From contig JAKLJY010000040.1 in NCBI GenBank assembly GCA_023150895.1, positions 1 through 62,159 on the forward strand: a stretch of DNA of 62,159 nucleotides, given 5' to 3'. The notes beneath the pieces were generated by a model, which saw nothing but the letters and a program-made list of their open reading frames with translations, was not told the origin of the DNA and did no database searches. Position 1 is the first letter of the stretch; each line of letters begins with the position of its first letter. Source of the DNA: Myxococcota bacterium (GTDB lineage Bacteria > Myxococcota_A > Bradymonadia > UBA7976 > UBA1532). Positions 26,451 through 36,800 of the stretch are shown here, in pieces. The position numbers were made by a program, and so were the translations under genes.

Positions 26451-26585
26451 CTCTGCCGGCGTCCGTGCCGCCGCGTCTTCTTTGGGATCCGTCCCGGCCG
26501 CGGCCGCGGTCGACCCGGCATCGCAGCCCGCCCCGAACGCGATCATGCCCAGGGAGATCACGAGCGTGCATCGGCAGTGGTTCAT
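25734..26585 (-). CDS. tandem-duplicated Cys-rich lipoprotein
   Basis: I use ATG 26585; the longer frame adds an unlikely Ser/Arg leader. The 283-residue protein has a lipoprotein signal (VISLGMIAFGAGC). It is built of two nearly identical 120-residue units: each starts AGRPDARPDAGPCADAG, contains FYQCML, EGDDAPCL, CEIDCRGDGACRGVSCPS, GEYCAAYDDLFLCRNG and ends with VYDERT...FDFDQN. About eight cysteines per unit suggest a disulphide-bonded surface module. The function is unknown; at the DNA level the duplication is in frame with a period of exactly 360 bases (see repeat). Confidence 0.75.
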   Translation of the reverse strand: MNHCRCTLVISLGMIAFGAGCDAGSTAAAAGTDPKEDAAARTPAEAGRPDARPDAGPCADAGAGEAFYQCMLVAARPCVEAEGDDAPCLSSAELPCEIDCRGDGACRGVSCPSREGEYCAAYDDLFLCRNGRFEQVYDERTWIDTVVFDFDQNPPVDALPDAHADAGRPDARPDAGPCADAGAGEPFYQCMLRAARGCVTAEGDDAPCLTSAEHPCEIDCRGDGACRGVSCPSQEGEYCAAYDDLFLCRNGTFEQVYDERTRLDTPTFDFDRNLPADAGPSAP

Positions 26586-26666
26586 TTCGTCGCTCCGTCG
26601 GGAGAAACAGGCATCCGCAGAAATGGACGACGACTCTTCGTCCATGGCAGGGCACGGCTCGCGCCC

Positions 26667-27230
26667 CTACTCGCAATACACCGTCGCGCCGCGCTCGGCG
26701 GTGGCCTTTCGGCATTGGCCCTCGCAGCGCAGATTCGCCACGAGGCCGGTTTCGCAGATGACACCCGTCGTGCCGTCGCAGGTCTCGGTGAAGGTCTGCG
26801 GATCGCACGCGCTGGCGGGTGCGCGGGCGCAGGCGGCGCCGGTCTCCCGAGCGACACAGGCGTTGCCGTCCGCGCCGCAGTCGAAGCCGGTGACATAGCC
26901 CTGGCGGCAGCGGCGCGCGACCGCACCGTCGCAGGTCTCGGTGAACTCGGCGGGCGCGCAGGTGGCGTCGACGGCCGTCACGCAGCGGGCATGGTCGCCG
27001 TCGAGCTCGACACAGACGGGGTTGGGGGCCGCGCAGGGAACGGTCTCCTCCTCGGCCACGCGGTTGCCGTCCTCCATGCGCTCGGTGCAGACCTCGAGGC
27101 GATCCGCGCCGCGACAGCGGGCGACGTAGCTACACTCCTCGGAGCAGGCGGCGAGTGTGGGCAGCAGGGCGAGCGCGAGGGCGGACGAGCGATGCAAACC
27201 GGACAGGGCGATCAGTCGGCGTGTGAACAT
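26667..27230 (-). CDS. Cys-rich lipoprotein, paralogue of next gene
   Basis: A 187-residue lipoprotein (ALALALLPTLAAC) with 18 or so cysteines. It has two to three modules of the form F-T-E-T-C-D-G...C...G....DC..-D/G-NxC, for example FTETCDGAVARRCRQGYVTG and FTETCDGTTGVICETGLVA. The ATG at 27230 lies 4 bases after the stop of the paralogue gene upstream; GGCAGGAG is the ribosome site. It shares the module CNPVCVELDGDHARCV-like with the protein at 27235-27807. Function unknown, probably disulphide-rich and surface exposed. Confidence 0.7.
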   Translation of the reverse strand: MFTRRLIALSGLHRSSALALALLPTLAACSEECSYVARCRGADRLEVCTERMEDGNRVAEEETVPCAAPNPVCVELDGDHARCVTAVDATCAPAEFTETCDGAVARRCRQGYVTGFDCGADGNACVARETGAACARAPASACDPQTFTETCDGTTGVICETGLVANLRCEGQCRKATAERGATVYCE

Positions 27231-27234
27231 GGGT

Positions 27235-27807
27235 TCACTCCTGCCCGCAGTAGACGCTGCGGCCCCACTCGGAGCGGTGGACGACACACGTCTGGCCGGG
27301 GCGCTCGACGGCGCAGTCTCGGCGGGCGACGACGCCGCCCTCGCAAGTGATGAGGCCGGTCCCATCACACGTCTCGGTGTAATTCGCCGGGTCGCAGGCG
27401 GTGGCGGGTGCGAGGACACAGCGGGCCTCGGAGGTGGCGGAGGCCGCGCCGTCGCCGAGTTCACAGACATTGCCGTGGGCGGCGCAGTCGTCGGCGACCT
27501 CGTAACCCTCGACACAGCGCACCGCCGCGCCGTCGTCACAGAATTCGGTGAATTCGGCGGCATCGCAGCGCGGGGCATCCGCCCGGACACACTGCGCCGT
27601 GCGGCGGTCGAGGTTCACGCAGACGGGGTTCTCGCCTTCGCACGGGATGCGGCCCCGAGCGGGGTCCCCGACCATCTGGTCGACGCCGAGCGAGCAGGTC
27701 TTCACGGCCGTTCCGTCGCAGCGCGATTCGTAGGCGCACTCGGGGCAGCCGGGCAGGAAGGGCACGAGTGCCAGAAGAAGAGGGGCGACGCGGGCGGGGC
27801 GGGTCAT
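27235..27807 (-). CDS. Cys-rich lipoprotein, paralogue of the downstream gene
   Basis: A 190-residue lipoprotein with lipobox LPGC at residues 18-21. It contains the same module pattern as its downstream neighbour: ENPVCVNLDRRTAQCV, AAEFTEFCDDGAAVRC, NYTETCDGTGLITCEGGVVA and a Cys near the C-terminus (YCGQE). Two adjacent paralogues with 4 bases between them point to a recent tandem duplication, and they are probably translated together. Disulphides and envelope localisation are expected. No enzyme motif is visible. Confidence 0.7.
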   Translation of the reverse strand: MTRPARVAPLLLALVPFLPGCPECAYESRCDGTAVKTCSLGVDQMVGDPARGRIPCEGENPVCVNLDRRTAQCVRADAPRCDAAEFTEFCDDGAAVRCVEGYEVADDCAAHGNVCELGDGAASATSEARCVLAPATACDPANYTETCDGTGLITCEGGVVARRDCAVERPGQTCVVHRSEWGRSVYCGQE

Positions 27808-27886
27808 GGGGGATCTCGTCGGGAAACGCGGTCGACACGGGTTCCACCGAGCAAGACCCGCGCCAATGACTCGGCGCGCCCGGGGT

Positions 27887-30800
27887 TCACCGCGCGAGGC
27901 CGTCGAGGCGGAAGCCGGCCCAGTGGGCGGGGTGCGGGAAGCTGCGCATGACCTTGAGCTGCGCCTGCCGCAGCGCGGTGGCGGGGTCCTGCTGGCGCAG
28001 GTTGCGGTGGAAGTTCTTCACCACCACGCCGGCGGCGAGGTCGGAGATGCGCCAGAGGCTCGAGACCACCGTGCGGGCGCCCGCGGCCAGGAAGGCCCGG
28101 TGCATGCCCGACAGACCTTCGCCGCCTTCGGGGTCGCTCAGGCCGGTGTCGCAGGCCGACAACACGGCCACGCTGGCCTTCAGGGGCAGGCCGAGGACGT
28201 CGTAGAGGGTGACGCGCTGGCTCTCGAACGCGGGGAAGAGCTGCCCCTTGGGCGTGCCGCCGAACTGCAGGTAGCTCAGCATCGGGTTGTCCGGCACGTA
28301 GCTGGCGTGCGTGGCAATCTCGAGGAGGTCCGCGCCGGCGGCCTTGGCCAGGAAGGCCTCGCGGGTGGCCTCCAGGCCGGCGTAGACGGTCGCCTGCGGG
28401 AAGCTCTCGCGGAAGGCCTCGGTCTCCTTGCGGGTGAACGGCAGGGCCGGCCAGCGGGCGGCGAGGTCGCGCCACTCCTCGAGGCGGCGGAAGTACCGCT
28501 TGGTGCCGGCCTTGGGCTCCGTCTCGGGGCCCATGCCCGCCCAGTTGAAGGCCACCGGGTTGCGGGCCGTCACCGCGCCGACGGGGTCGAGGGCGGCGAG
28601 GTGCGTGGCCGAGGGCAGGTAGGCGAACGTGAACTTCTCGACGGCCCAGCCCTTGCCCGTGTGCAGGCCGGCAAAGGGCAGCAGGTTCAGCGGCCCCTCG
28701 GGGACGAGCAGCACGCGCTCGGTGAGTTTGTCCTGCACGGGCGCGAGCACCTGATCGAACAGACGCCGGGCATCGACCTCGAGGTTGTCGAAGGCGGTAG
28801 TGTGTCGGCGATACGCGCGGACGGCGGCGGTGATGGCCTCGCCCCCGGCGGGGAGGGCAACGGCGTCGAGCCCGCCGCGACGCCCGACGAACGCGAAGGC
28901 CTCCGTCGGGGTGGTGTGGTAGGCCAGCAGGGTCGCGCCCTCGGGCAGCTTGCCGGCGAGCTCGGCCCACGGGCGCGCATTGACGGCCAGGAACGCCGGG
29001 AACTGCGCGTCGACGGCCTCGAGGGCCTTGCGGGCGGTCTCGGCGTCGGCGCGGGCCTTGTCGACGGCCTTGCGCAGCGCGGCGCGCTCCCGTTCGCTGG
29101 TCTCGGCGAGCTCCGTCTCGGCCTGGCGCAGGGCGCTGAGCGCGGCGTTGTAGGCGTCGAGGGCGGCACGGCCGCGGGACAGGGCGGCGGCCCCGCGCGA
29201 GGCGAGGTCGATGAAGCCGCGGGACCGCCAGCGCTCGGCGGCGTGGAAGGCGGCCTCGGGCCGCTTCTGGCGGACGTTGAGGGCGACGAGCAGGTCGTAG
29301 ACGTCCTTGAACTCCATGTCGATGCGCGGCTGCCCGGCCCGGCGGCGCGGCTGCGCGGGCAGGAGCTCGACGACCTCGGCGGCGGCTTCGAGGCCCGTGA
29401 TCGCCTCGTCGACCTTGCCGGCGGCGGCGAGGGCCTCGGCCCGGCCCGCAAGGAGCATCCAGCGCACGCCGGGCAGGCTGAGGTTGGCCTCGGCTTTCAG
29501 GGCGGTGTCGAAGGCGGCGAGGGCCCCCGGCGGGTCCTTCTCGCGCAGCAGCACCCTGCCGAGCTCGAGGCCGGCGCGGACCTGCACCTCGAGCGCCTCG
29601 GCTTCGACGCCCATGGTGCGTGCCTCGGTCAGCCGCGCCCGGGCCTCGGGCAGGTTGTCCTGCATCATCAGCGTCTTGCCGGCGAGCACGAGGTCGTCGG
29701 CGACGCGGACCTTGTCGTCCCGCTCCCGGTCTTCGAGGTCGGCGTGCCGGATTTCGGCGGCCGCGCTGCCGAAGTCGCCCGCGGCCATGGCGGCCTGCGC
29801 CTTGCCGCGCAACGCGTCGGAGTACCCGTCGGGATCGTTGGCTGCCCGGGCCTCGTTGGCGGCGATGTCGAACGCCGCGCGGGCCTCGTCGAGCCGGCCC
29901 AAGGGCACCAGGGCCCGACCGCGAGAGCCGTTGAGGCGTCCATGCCAGTAGGGGGAGAGCCGCGCGGCCTTGACGCCCTCGTCGGCGGTGGCGAGGGCCG
30001 TGTCGGCGTCCCCGAGGCCACGGTAGGCCGCCGAGAGGGCCGAGCGGCAGCTGTGGGCGAGCGTCTTTTCGGGGAGGGCGTCGGCGAGCGTGAAGGCCTC
30101 CTGCGCGTCGACGATGGCGCCGGCGGCGTCCGACCGGCTGAACTTCACGAGGGCGAACTCGCGCAGCACGATGGCCCGGGCCTTGACGTCGCGGCGGGTG
30201 TCCACGAGGCGCGCGGTGACGGCGCGCAGCTCGTTGCGGGCGACCTCGGCCTCGACCTCGTCGCGCAGGCCGGTGATCTTTTCGATGAGCGCCGCGGCCT
30301 GTCGTTCGTCGGCGAAGTAGGCTTCGGCGTCCACGGCGGGCATGGACTGGCGGGCCCGCACCAGATTGCGCTTCGCCCGGGCGGAGTCGGACAGGCGCAC
30401 GCGGGCGACGCGGGCGGCGAGCGCCGAGTCCTCCGCGACCCGACGCGCGATGTTCTTGGCGTCGGGCGAGCTGCGGCGGGCCGAAAGTGCCATGGCCGCG
30501 GCGGCCTCGAAGCTCGACGCGGCCTGGGCGAAGCGGCCCTGGTTCTCGAGCGCGGAGCCCTCGTGGGCGAGCGCGTCGGCCAGATACCCCTGGAGGGTGC
30601 CCTTCATGGGGCCGTCGGCGCTCTTGATGGCCTGCTCCAGACTCGCCCGGATGGCCGCGGTGGTCTCCAGCGCGTCCTCCGAGCGGCCGCCGGCGGCCTG
30701 CCAGGCGGGGATCTCGAGCCACGCCGCGTACCGCCGGGCGGGATCGGCGCCCTTCTTCTCCAGCGCCTCGACGTGGGCGAGCTGCAGGAGCACGGCGGAG

Positions 30801-33800
30801 CGCGTGTCGCCCAGCGCCGCGTGGGTTCGGGAGAGCATGCCCTGCGTTTCCAGAACCTTCTCGCTGTCGGTGTCCCCGGCGGCGGCCCAGAGCGCCAGGG
30901 CGGGCTCGAGGCTGGCGGCGGCGGCGCGGTGCTGCCCCGTCTCGAAGGCCAGACGTCCCTCGCGGGCCATCTGATCGGCGCGCGTGCCGGCGGCGCCGAC
31001 GTCCTTGGGGGAGAGGCCGGGCCAGCCATAGAGACGCAGGCGCTCGATCTTCACGACGTCGCGGCCCTGCGCGTCTTCGTCCGGCTCGCCCTTCGCCAGC
31101 GCGCGGGGCGCCTCCAGCGGGGGCACGCCCGTCACCGCCTCGGCGGCGGAGACCGTGCCGAGTTTGGGAGCCAGCGTATCGACCCACGAGACGACGGCCT
31201 CGGGCGGTACGGTGCCGGCCGTCAACAGACCCACCGTGGGCACGCCGAGCGCGTGCAGGTAGCGGGTGGTCATGACCAGTGCATCGCGGGTGCGCAGGCC
31301 CGGATACAGCGCCAGCGCGCCGACGAAGCTCGTCTTGAAGCGGTCGCCGAGGCGCAGGGGGAAGCGGTAGTCCTCCAGGCCCTCGACCTTGCCCTTCAGG
31401 CCGAGGCGGATGTTGGCGACGGCGTCCTCTTCGACCCGCAGGGGCAGGGCCCAGAGCTGCAGGCCGGCCTGCTGCATGTACCCCGGTGTGCGGGCGAGGC
31501 CGAGGCGGTCTTCCTCGAGCACGCGCCAGCTCTCGCCCGTGTCCTTCAGTGCGGTCTCGAAGCCGCTGCGGGGCGCCGGCACCCCCTGCAGCGTCTCGGA
31601 GCCGAGCACGAGGCCACCCGAGACGTACAGGTTGCGATGCCGCCAGGCGTCGACGAGGCCGTGCACGCCCGCCAGGAAGACATGGCGCGCCCGGGGCGCC
31701 CACAGCTTCGCGAGCGCTTCGACCGGGAAGTCGGGGCCGAGCCGCAGGAGGTCGAAATAGACCGTCGCGTCCCGGGCAATCCAGTTCTTGACCGAGACCG
31801 GCAGCAGCGCGGTGACGGCGTCGAGGTTCTGCTCGCCGAACTGCCCCGCGGCGACGAGCTCGGGCAGCGTGGCCTTCAGGACCGCGTGTTCGACCTTGAG
31901 CGCGCCGGCGTCGACGCGCACGCTGAAGAGCACGACGCGCTGCGAAACGGGCACGGCGGTGAGGATCGACGCGTCGTTGCCGAGCGCCTTGACGAGGTCG
32001 CCCTCGGGCAGCCCGGTGGGGGTCAGCAGGTCGTGGACCTCCGGGCTCTGGAGGGCGATCCGGTTGCGGATCTGCTCCCAGAGCTTGGGCTCGCGGGCGC
32101 GGGCGAGGGCTTCGAGCGCGGCCTCGTGCGCGTCCTCCGCCTTGGAGGCGGCGCTCTGGTTCAGCCAGGCGCGCCGCGCGAACTCCGTCCACTGCCGGAT
32201 GGGGTCGAGTGCGGCCTGCAGCGGCCCGGACGGCGAGGCGAAACCGAACGCGGCGATCTCGTCGGTGACGAGCTTGCGGTCGGCGAGCTCGGCGAGATCG
32301 AACACCGCGCGGTGATCGCCGGCGGCGAGCGCGAGCTCCATGGCGCGGGTGAAGAGGCGGGCACGGACGTGCCGCCCGTGGGTGGCATAGTGGGGCCCGA
32401 GCAACCCGGGCCACGTCGAGACGAACTGATCGATGATCGCTCGCGCCGCCGGCAGATCGTTGCGGCGGCTGGCGATCTCCATGTCCGCCAGCCAGCAGGC
32501 GGCCCCCAGATCGAGCGCGACGGGCAGCGGGGTCGGCTCCAGGTCGCCCAGGCCCGTGGAGGCCGGTGCGGGGGCCTCTTCGGCGCCGCCCGCGCCGTCG
32601 GGTTCGGCCGGCTCGGGGCTCTCGGACGCGGGGGCGGAGGGCGGCGCGGCGGCCAGCCGGACGCGCTCTGCGTTGCGCGACAGGACCTCGTCGACATGGC
32701 AGATGGCCCGCGCGCGCTCGAGGTACTCCATGCCGCGGTCTTTCTGGACGGCGTCGGCGGCGCTGAAGTACGAGGCCACCTCGGCGAGGTTCATCAGGGC
32801 CTCGACGTGCCAGCGGATGCGGTCGGCGATGAAGACCGACGCGGTGTCGGGCTTCGGCAGGGCCTTCGGGCCGGGCTCCGGCGCCGTGCGGTTGACGGCG
32901 TCGAGCAGAAGCCCTGCGGCGTCCGCGAAGTAGCTCGTCTGCAACATCCACTGATCGAACTTGCCCTGCAGGGTGAAGCTGCCCCAACCGGAGCCCTTCT
33001 TGCCCTTGTCGGGGTCGGCATCGGCAGCGGCGGCTTCGCCCGGCACGGCCTTCGGCTCGGCGGCGAGCGCGCGCCCCTGCGCCAGGAACAGCAGCGCCGC
33101 GGCGTTCAGGTACTTGAGACGCTGCTCCTCGTCGGTGATGAGGACCTTGCGCTCGACGACCTCGATGCGCTTGCGCCAGTCTTCCATGCGCCGCAACCGC
33201 TCGGCGAGCACGCCCAAGGCCTCGGGGTCGAGGGCCGTGCCCGCCGCGAGGTCCTGCAGCATCTGCTCGGCGCGGTTGGTCATCCCGGTGACCATGAAGT
33301 CGAAGAGCTCGGGGCGCCCCTGGAACTCCTCGCCGTCGACCTGTCCGTCGTCCCATTGCAACTCGACCGCGGCGTCGAAGATCTCGTCGAGCTCGCGCGC
33401 GAACGTCGCGCGATCGCCGGCCTTCAGCGCCGAAGCCGCGACGCGCCCCTTGAGCACCCACATCGCCCGCGCGAAGTCCGGGTTCTCGTTCTCCTTGTAG
33501 AGCTTCTCGCGCTGTTCGAGCTGCCGCGCGGCCTCCTGCGCGGCGTACCAGAGGGCGTGGTTGTCTCGGTACACGAGGTCGAGGAGCGCCGTCTGGACGT
33601 GCCGCTCGGACTCACCGACGAACCCGCCGAAGAACAGCGAGCCCTCGGGCGTCAGCGCGATGCGCGTGCCGGCGTCCGTCTTCAGCGCGCCGTGCTGCTC
33701 ATAGAGCGTTCGGGCCTCGGCGAGCTTCAGGATGGCTTCGTCGTAGCGCCCGAGGAGAATGAGATTGTAGGCCATCGAGCGCGTCAGGGCCGGCAGCAGG

Positions 33801-36800
33801 CGCACCTTGCCGCGGTCGCGATAGACCTTGATCGTCTGTTCGAAGTAGCGATTCGAGCTCTCGTAGTCGCCCATGAAGTGATTCACGAGCGCGAGGTGGG
33901 CCACAATCTGCGAGAGCATCTCGCGGTAGCCCTCGGCGAGCACCGGGTCGACCCGCTCGGCGCGGTTGCGCGCGATGACACGGGCCGTTTCGTAGTGGTC
34001 TTCGGCTTCGGCGTAGTGATCGGCCATGTAGGCGGCCTTCGCGAAGCTGAAGTAGAACATCGCCTGCTGTTCGTCGTGCGTGAAGCGCGCGCCCAGGTCG
34101 ACGAGGGCCTCTCGTTCTTTGTATTTCTCGTAAGCGTGCGTCCAGCCGTTGCCGAGCGCGGCCCAGGCGTTGCCATGGCTCACGAGCAGGTCGGCCTCGG
34201 TCTGCAGGTCGATGCCACGGTCGTTGAGGGTGTAGGCGATCTGATACTCGTCGAGCGCGCGCACGACCCAGGCGTCCTTGACCAGGCCGAAGTACTGTTC
34301 GCGCATCAGATGGACCCACCCCAGGGTCATGTGCGGGAACGGGCTCGTCGGGTCCAGGTTCACGGCCCGATCGAGGTACTTCTCGGCGTTGTCGAGGCTC
34401 TTCGTGCCGAGATCCGGGTCGTACGTCCAGAGGTAACCGATGGCGTAGGTCGCCGCGAAGTCCGTCTCGTCGGCCTCGACGAGGGCCTCGTACTCGGCGT
34501 AGAGCGCGTCCCAGTTGTCCTGCAGGCCGGCGGCGATCTCCTTGCGGCGGGCCGCGACGTCGGCCTCGGTCATGGACTCGGTGGCCGGCGCGGGCAGCCC
34601 CGTCTGGAGCCGGAACTGAATCACCTTGCGAATGGCCTGTACGGCCTGCGGCTCGAAGCCGAGGATCTGCTGATACAGCCCGAGGGCCTTCTCACGGTCG
34701 CCGTCCTGCTCGGCCTGGAACGCCCGCTGAAGCGACAGCGCCAGCCGACTGGCCCGCGCCTCGACGTGCAGCCGGTTCAGGGGCGGGTGGGCCTTCATGA
34801 CCCGCTCGTAGTGCGCGAGCGCCTGATCGAAGAAGGCCGACGCTTCGTTGAACCGACCCTGTTCGCGGAGGTCGGCGGCGAGGTGCACGGCGTACCGACC
34901 CGCAAGGCGCGCGGCCTCCGTCGCCTCGGGCTCGATGGTCGGCCAGCGCGCGGCGACGGTCTCCATCGCGGCCGCCGCCAGGGCCTTCTGGTTCGTCTCG
35001 GCGTAGAGCTGACCGAGGCGGAACTGCGCGCGGGCGGCAAAGCGAGCCTTGCCGGCGTGGCGGTCGAGCAGGGTGCGCAGGTTCTCGATCTCGTCGTCGG
35101 GACGACCGGGCACGGCGGCGGCGCGCAGGGCGAGGGCCGCGGCGGCATCCAGCGCGCGGGCCTCGCCGGGGAAGCGGTCGAAGGTGCCCAGGAAGTACTC
35201 GGCGGTGCCACCGCCCCCCTCGGGCAGCCGGGCGAGGACCTCGCCGTGGTGCACGAAGGCCAGCGCGGCCTGCGGCGCCGGGCTCGACGGATCGGACAGA
35301 ATGGACCGGAAGGCGTCCGCGGCGGGGCGCCAGTCCCCGCCGAGCAGGTGGACGCGGCCCTCCTCGAGACGGCACTGCGCCTTGCCGGCGGGCGTCGTCA
35401 GCCCGGTCCGCAGGTCGGCGAGCGCCTTCAGGGCGGCCTCGGCGTCCGGGGTGTCGAAGTAGACGCCCGTCTCGGCCTCTCGCGCTTTGATGGCGCGGGC
35501 GCGAGCCGACGCCGCGAGGCAGCGGGCGGGCTCGACGACCTCGGGCGCGACGGCCGCGTGGCTCGCCATGAGCGCGCCGACGTCCTCCACCTGCTCGAAC
35601 TCGCCCACGTCGGCGTAGAGACGCTGCGCTTCGGCGAGCCCGCCGAGCGTCTCGGCCGTCGCGGGGAACCGGGCGAGGCCGCGCAACACGAACGCCTTCT
35701 GCTCCGGCGCGGCATAGTGGGCGGCCAGGGCCCGCAGCGCCGCCGGGCTGCTCACCGCCGGCAGAAGCCCCGTCGCCGGGGCGAGCAGGACGTCGAAGTT
35801 GCCCCCCGAGCCGGCCCCGAACACGAGGCCGGCGGGATGCGCTTGCGTCAACACGCTCACGCCCCGATCCGGGGTGAGTTGCACGGCGCGCGCCATCGTC
35901 TGGGCCGGCTCGGCGCGGAGCAGGCCCTCCACGGGCACCGAAAAGATGGCACCATCGGCGTCCGCGTCGGGCCCGCGCGGCACGCCGTTGTGGAACGAGG
36001 TGAAATAGAGCGTCGCCCCATCCGGGCTGAACGTCGGGAACCCCTTGGCCGCCGCCCCCGCCGTGACGATGCGGGGCTCGCCGTAGGTCGGCTCCCCGGC
36101 GGCGTCGCGGATTTCCATCAGCACGATCTGTGCGGGTTTCCCGGGCAAGAAGCGCGTCGCCGCGAGCAGCGTGCCATCGGGGGAGACCGCCGGGTGGGAG
36201 AAGCCCTCGCCCGTCAGGACCTTCTCGGCGACCGTATCGTCGCGGTCCTTTTTGTCTTCGACCCGGGAGAGATCGAGGCGGGCGATGCGATAGCTGCCCT
36301 CGGGCCCCTGCGCGAAATAGATGAAACGCCCGTCCGGGGAGAACGTCGGGAAGAGCTCGCCGAGCCGTCGCCCGGTGAGTTGCACGGTGTCTTCGTCGTC
36401 GCCGCCCCAGAGAAACAGATCGCCTTTCACATCGTCGCGCATGGAGACGAAGACAATCTGTTCGCCGTCGGGCGACCACGAAGGCATGGTGTCCATCGCG
36501 GGGTGGGTGCTGATCTGAATCGGCTCGCCCGTCGACAGATCACGCAGGAACAGATCGTAGCTGTCTTTGGCGTTGCTGCTGTAGACGAGCACGCGCCCGG
36601 AGGGGCTCAGGCGGCCGTAGACCTCCTGCTGACTGAACGCGGTCAGGTGGGTGGGCGAGACGGGGGCATCCGTCGGCGCCACGGCGCGGAACGCCGGCCG
36701 GATCTCGTCGGGGCGCGCGTCGCCGCCGCCCTTCGGTCGCCCGCCACAGGCGCTCGTCAGCCCGGCGGTCGCCAGGCCGATCGCGGCGCACCAGAGGAGG

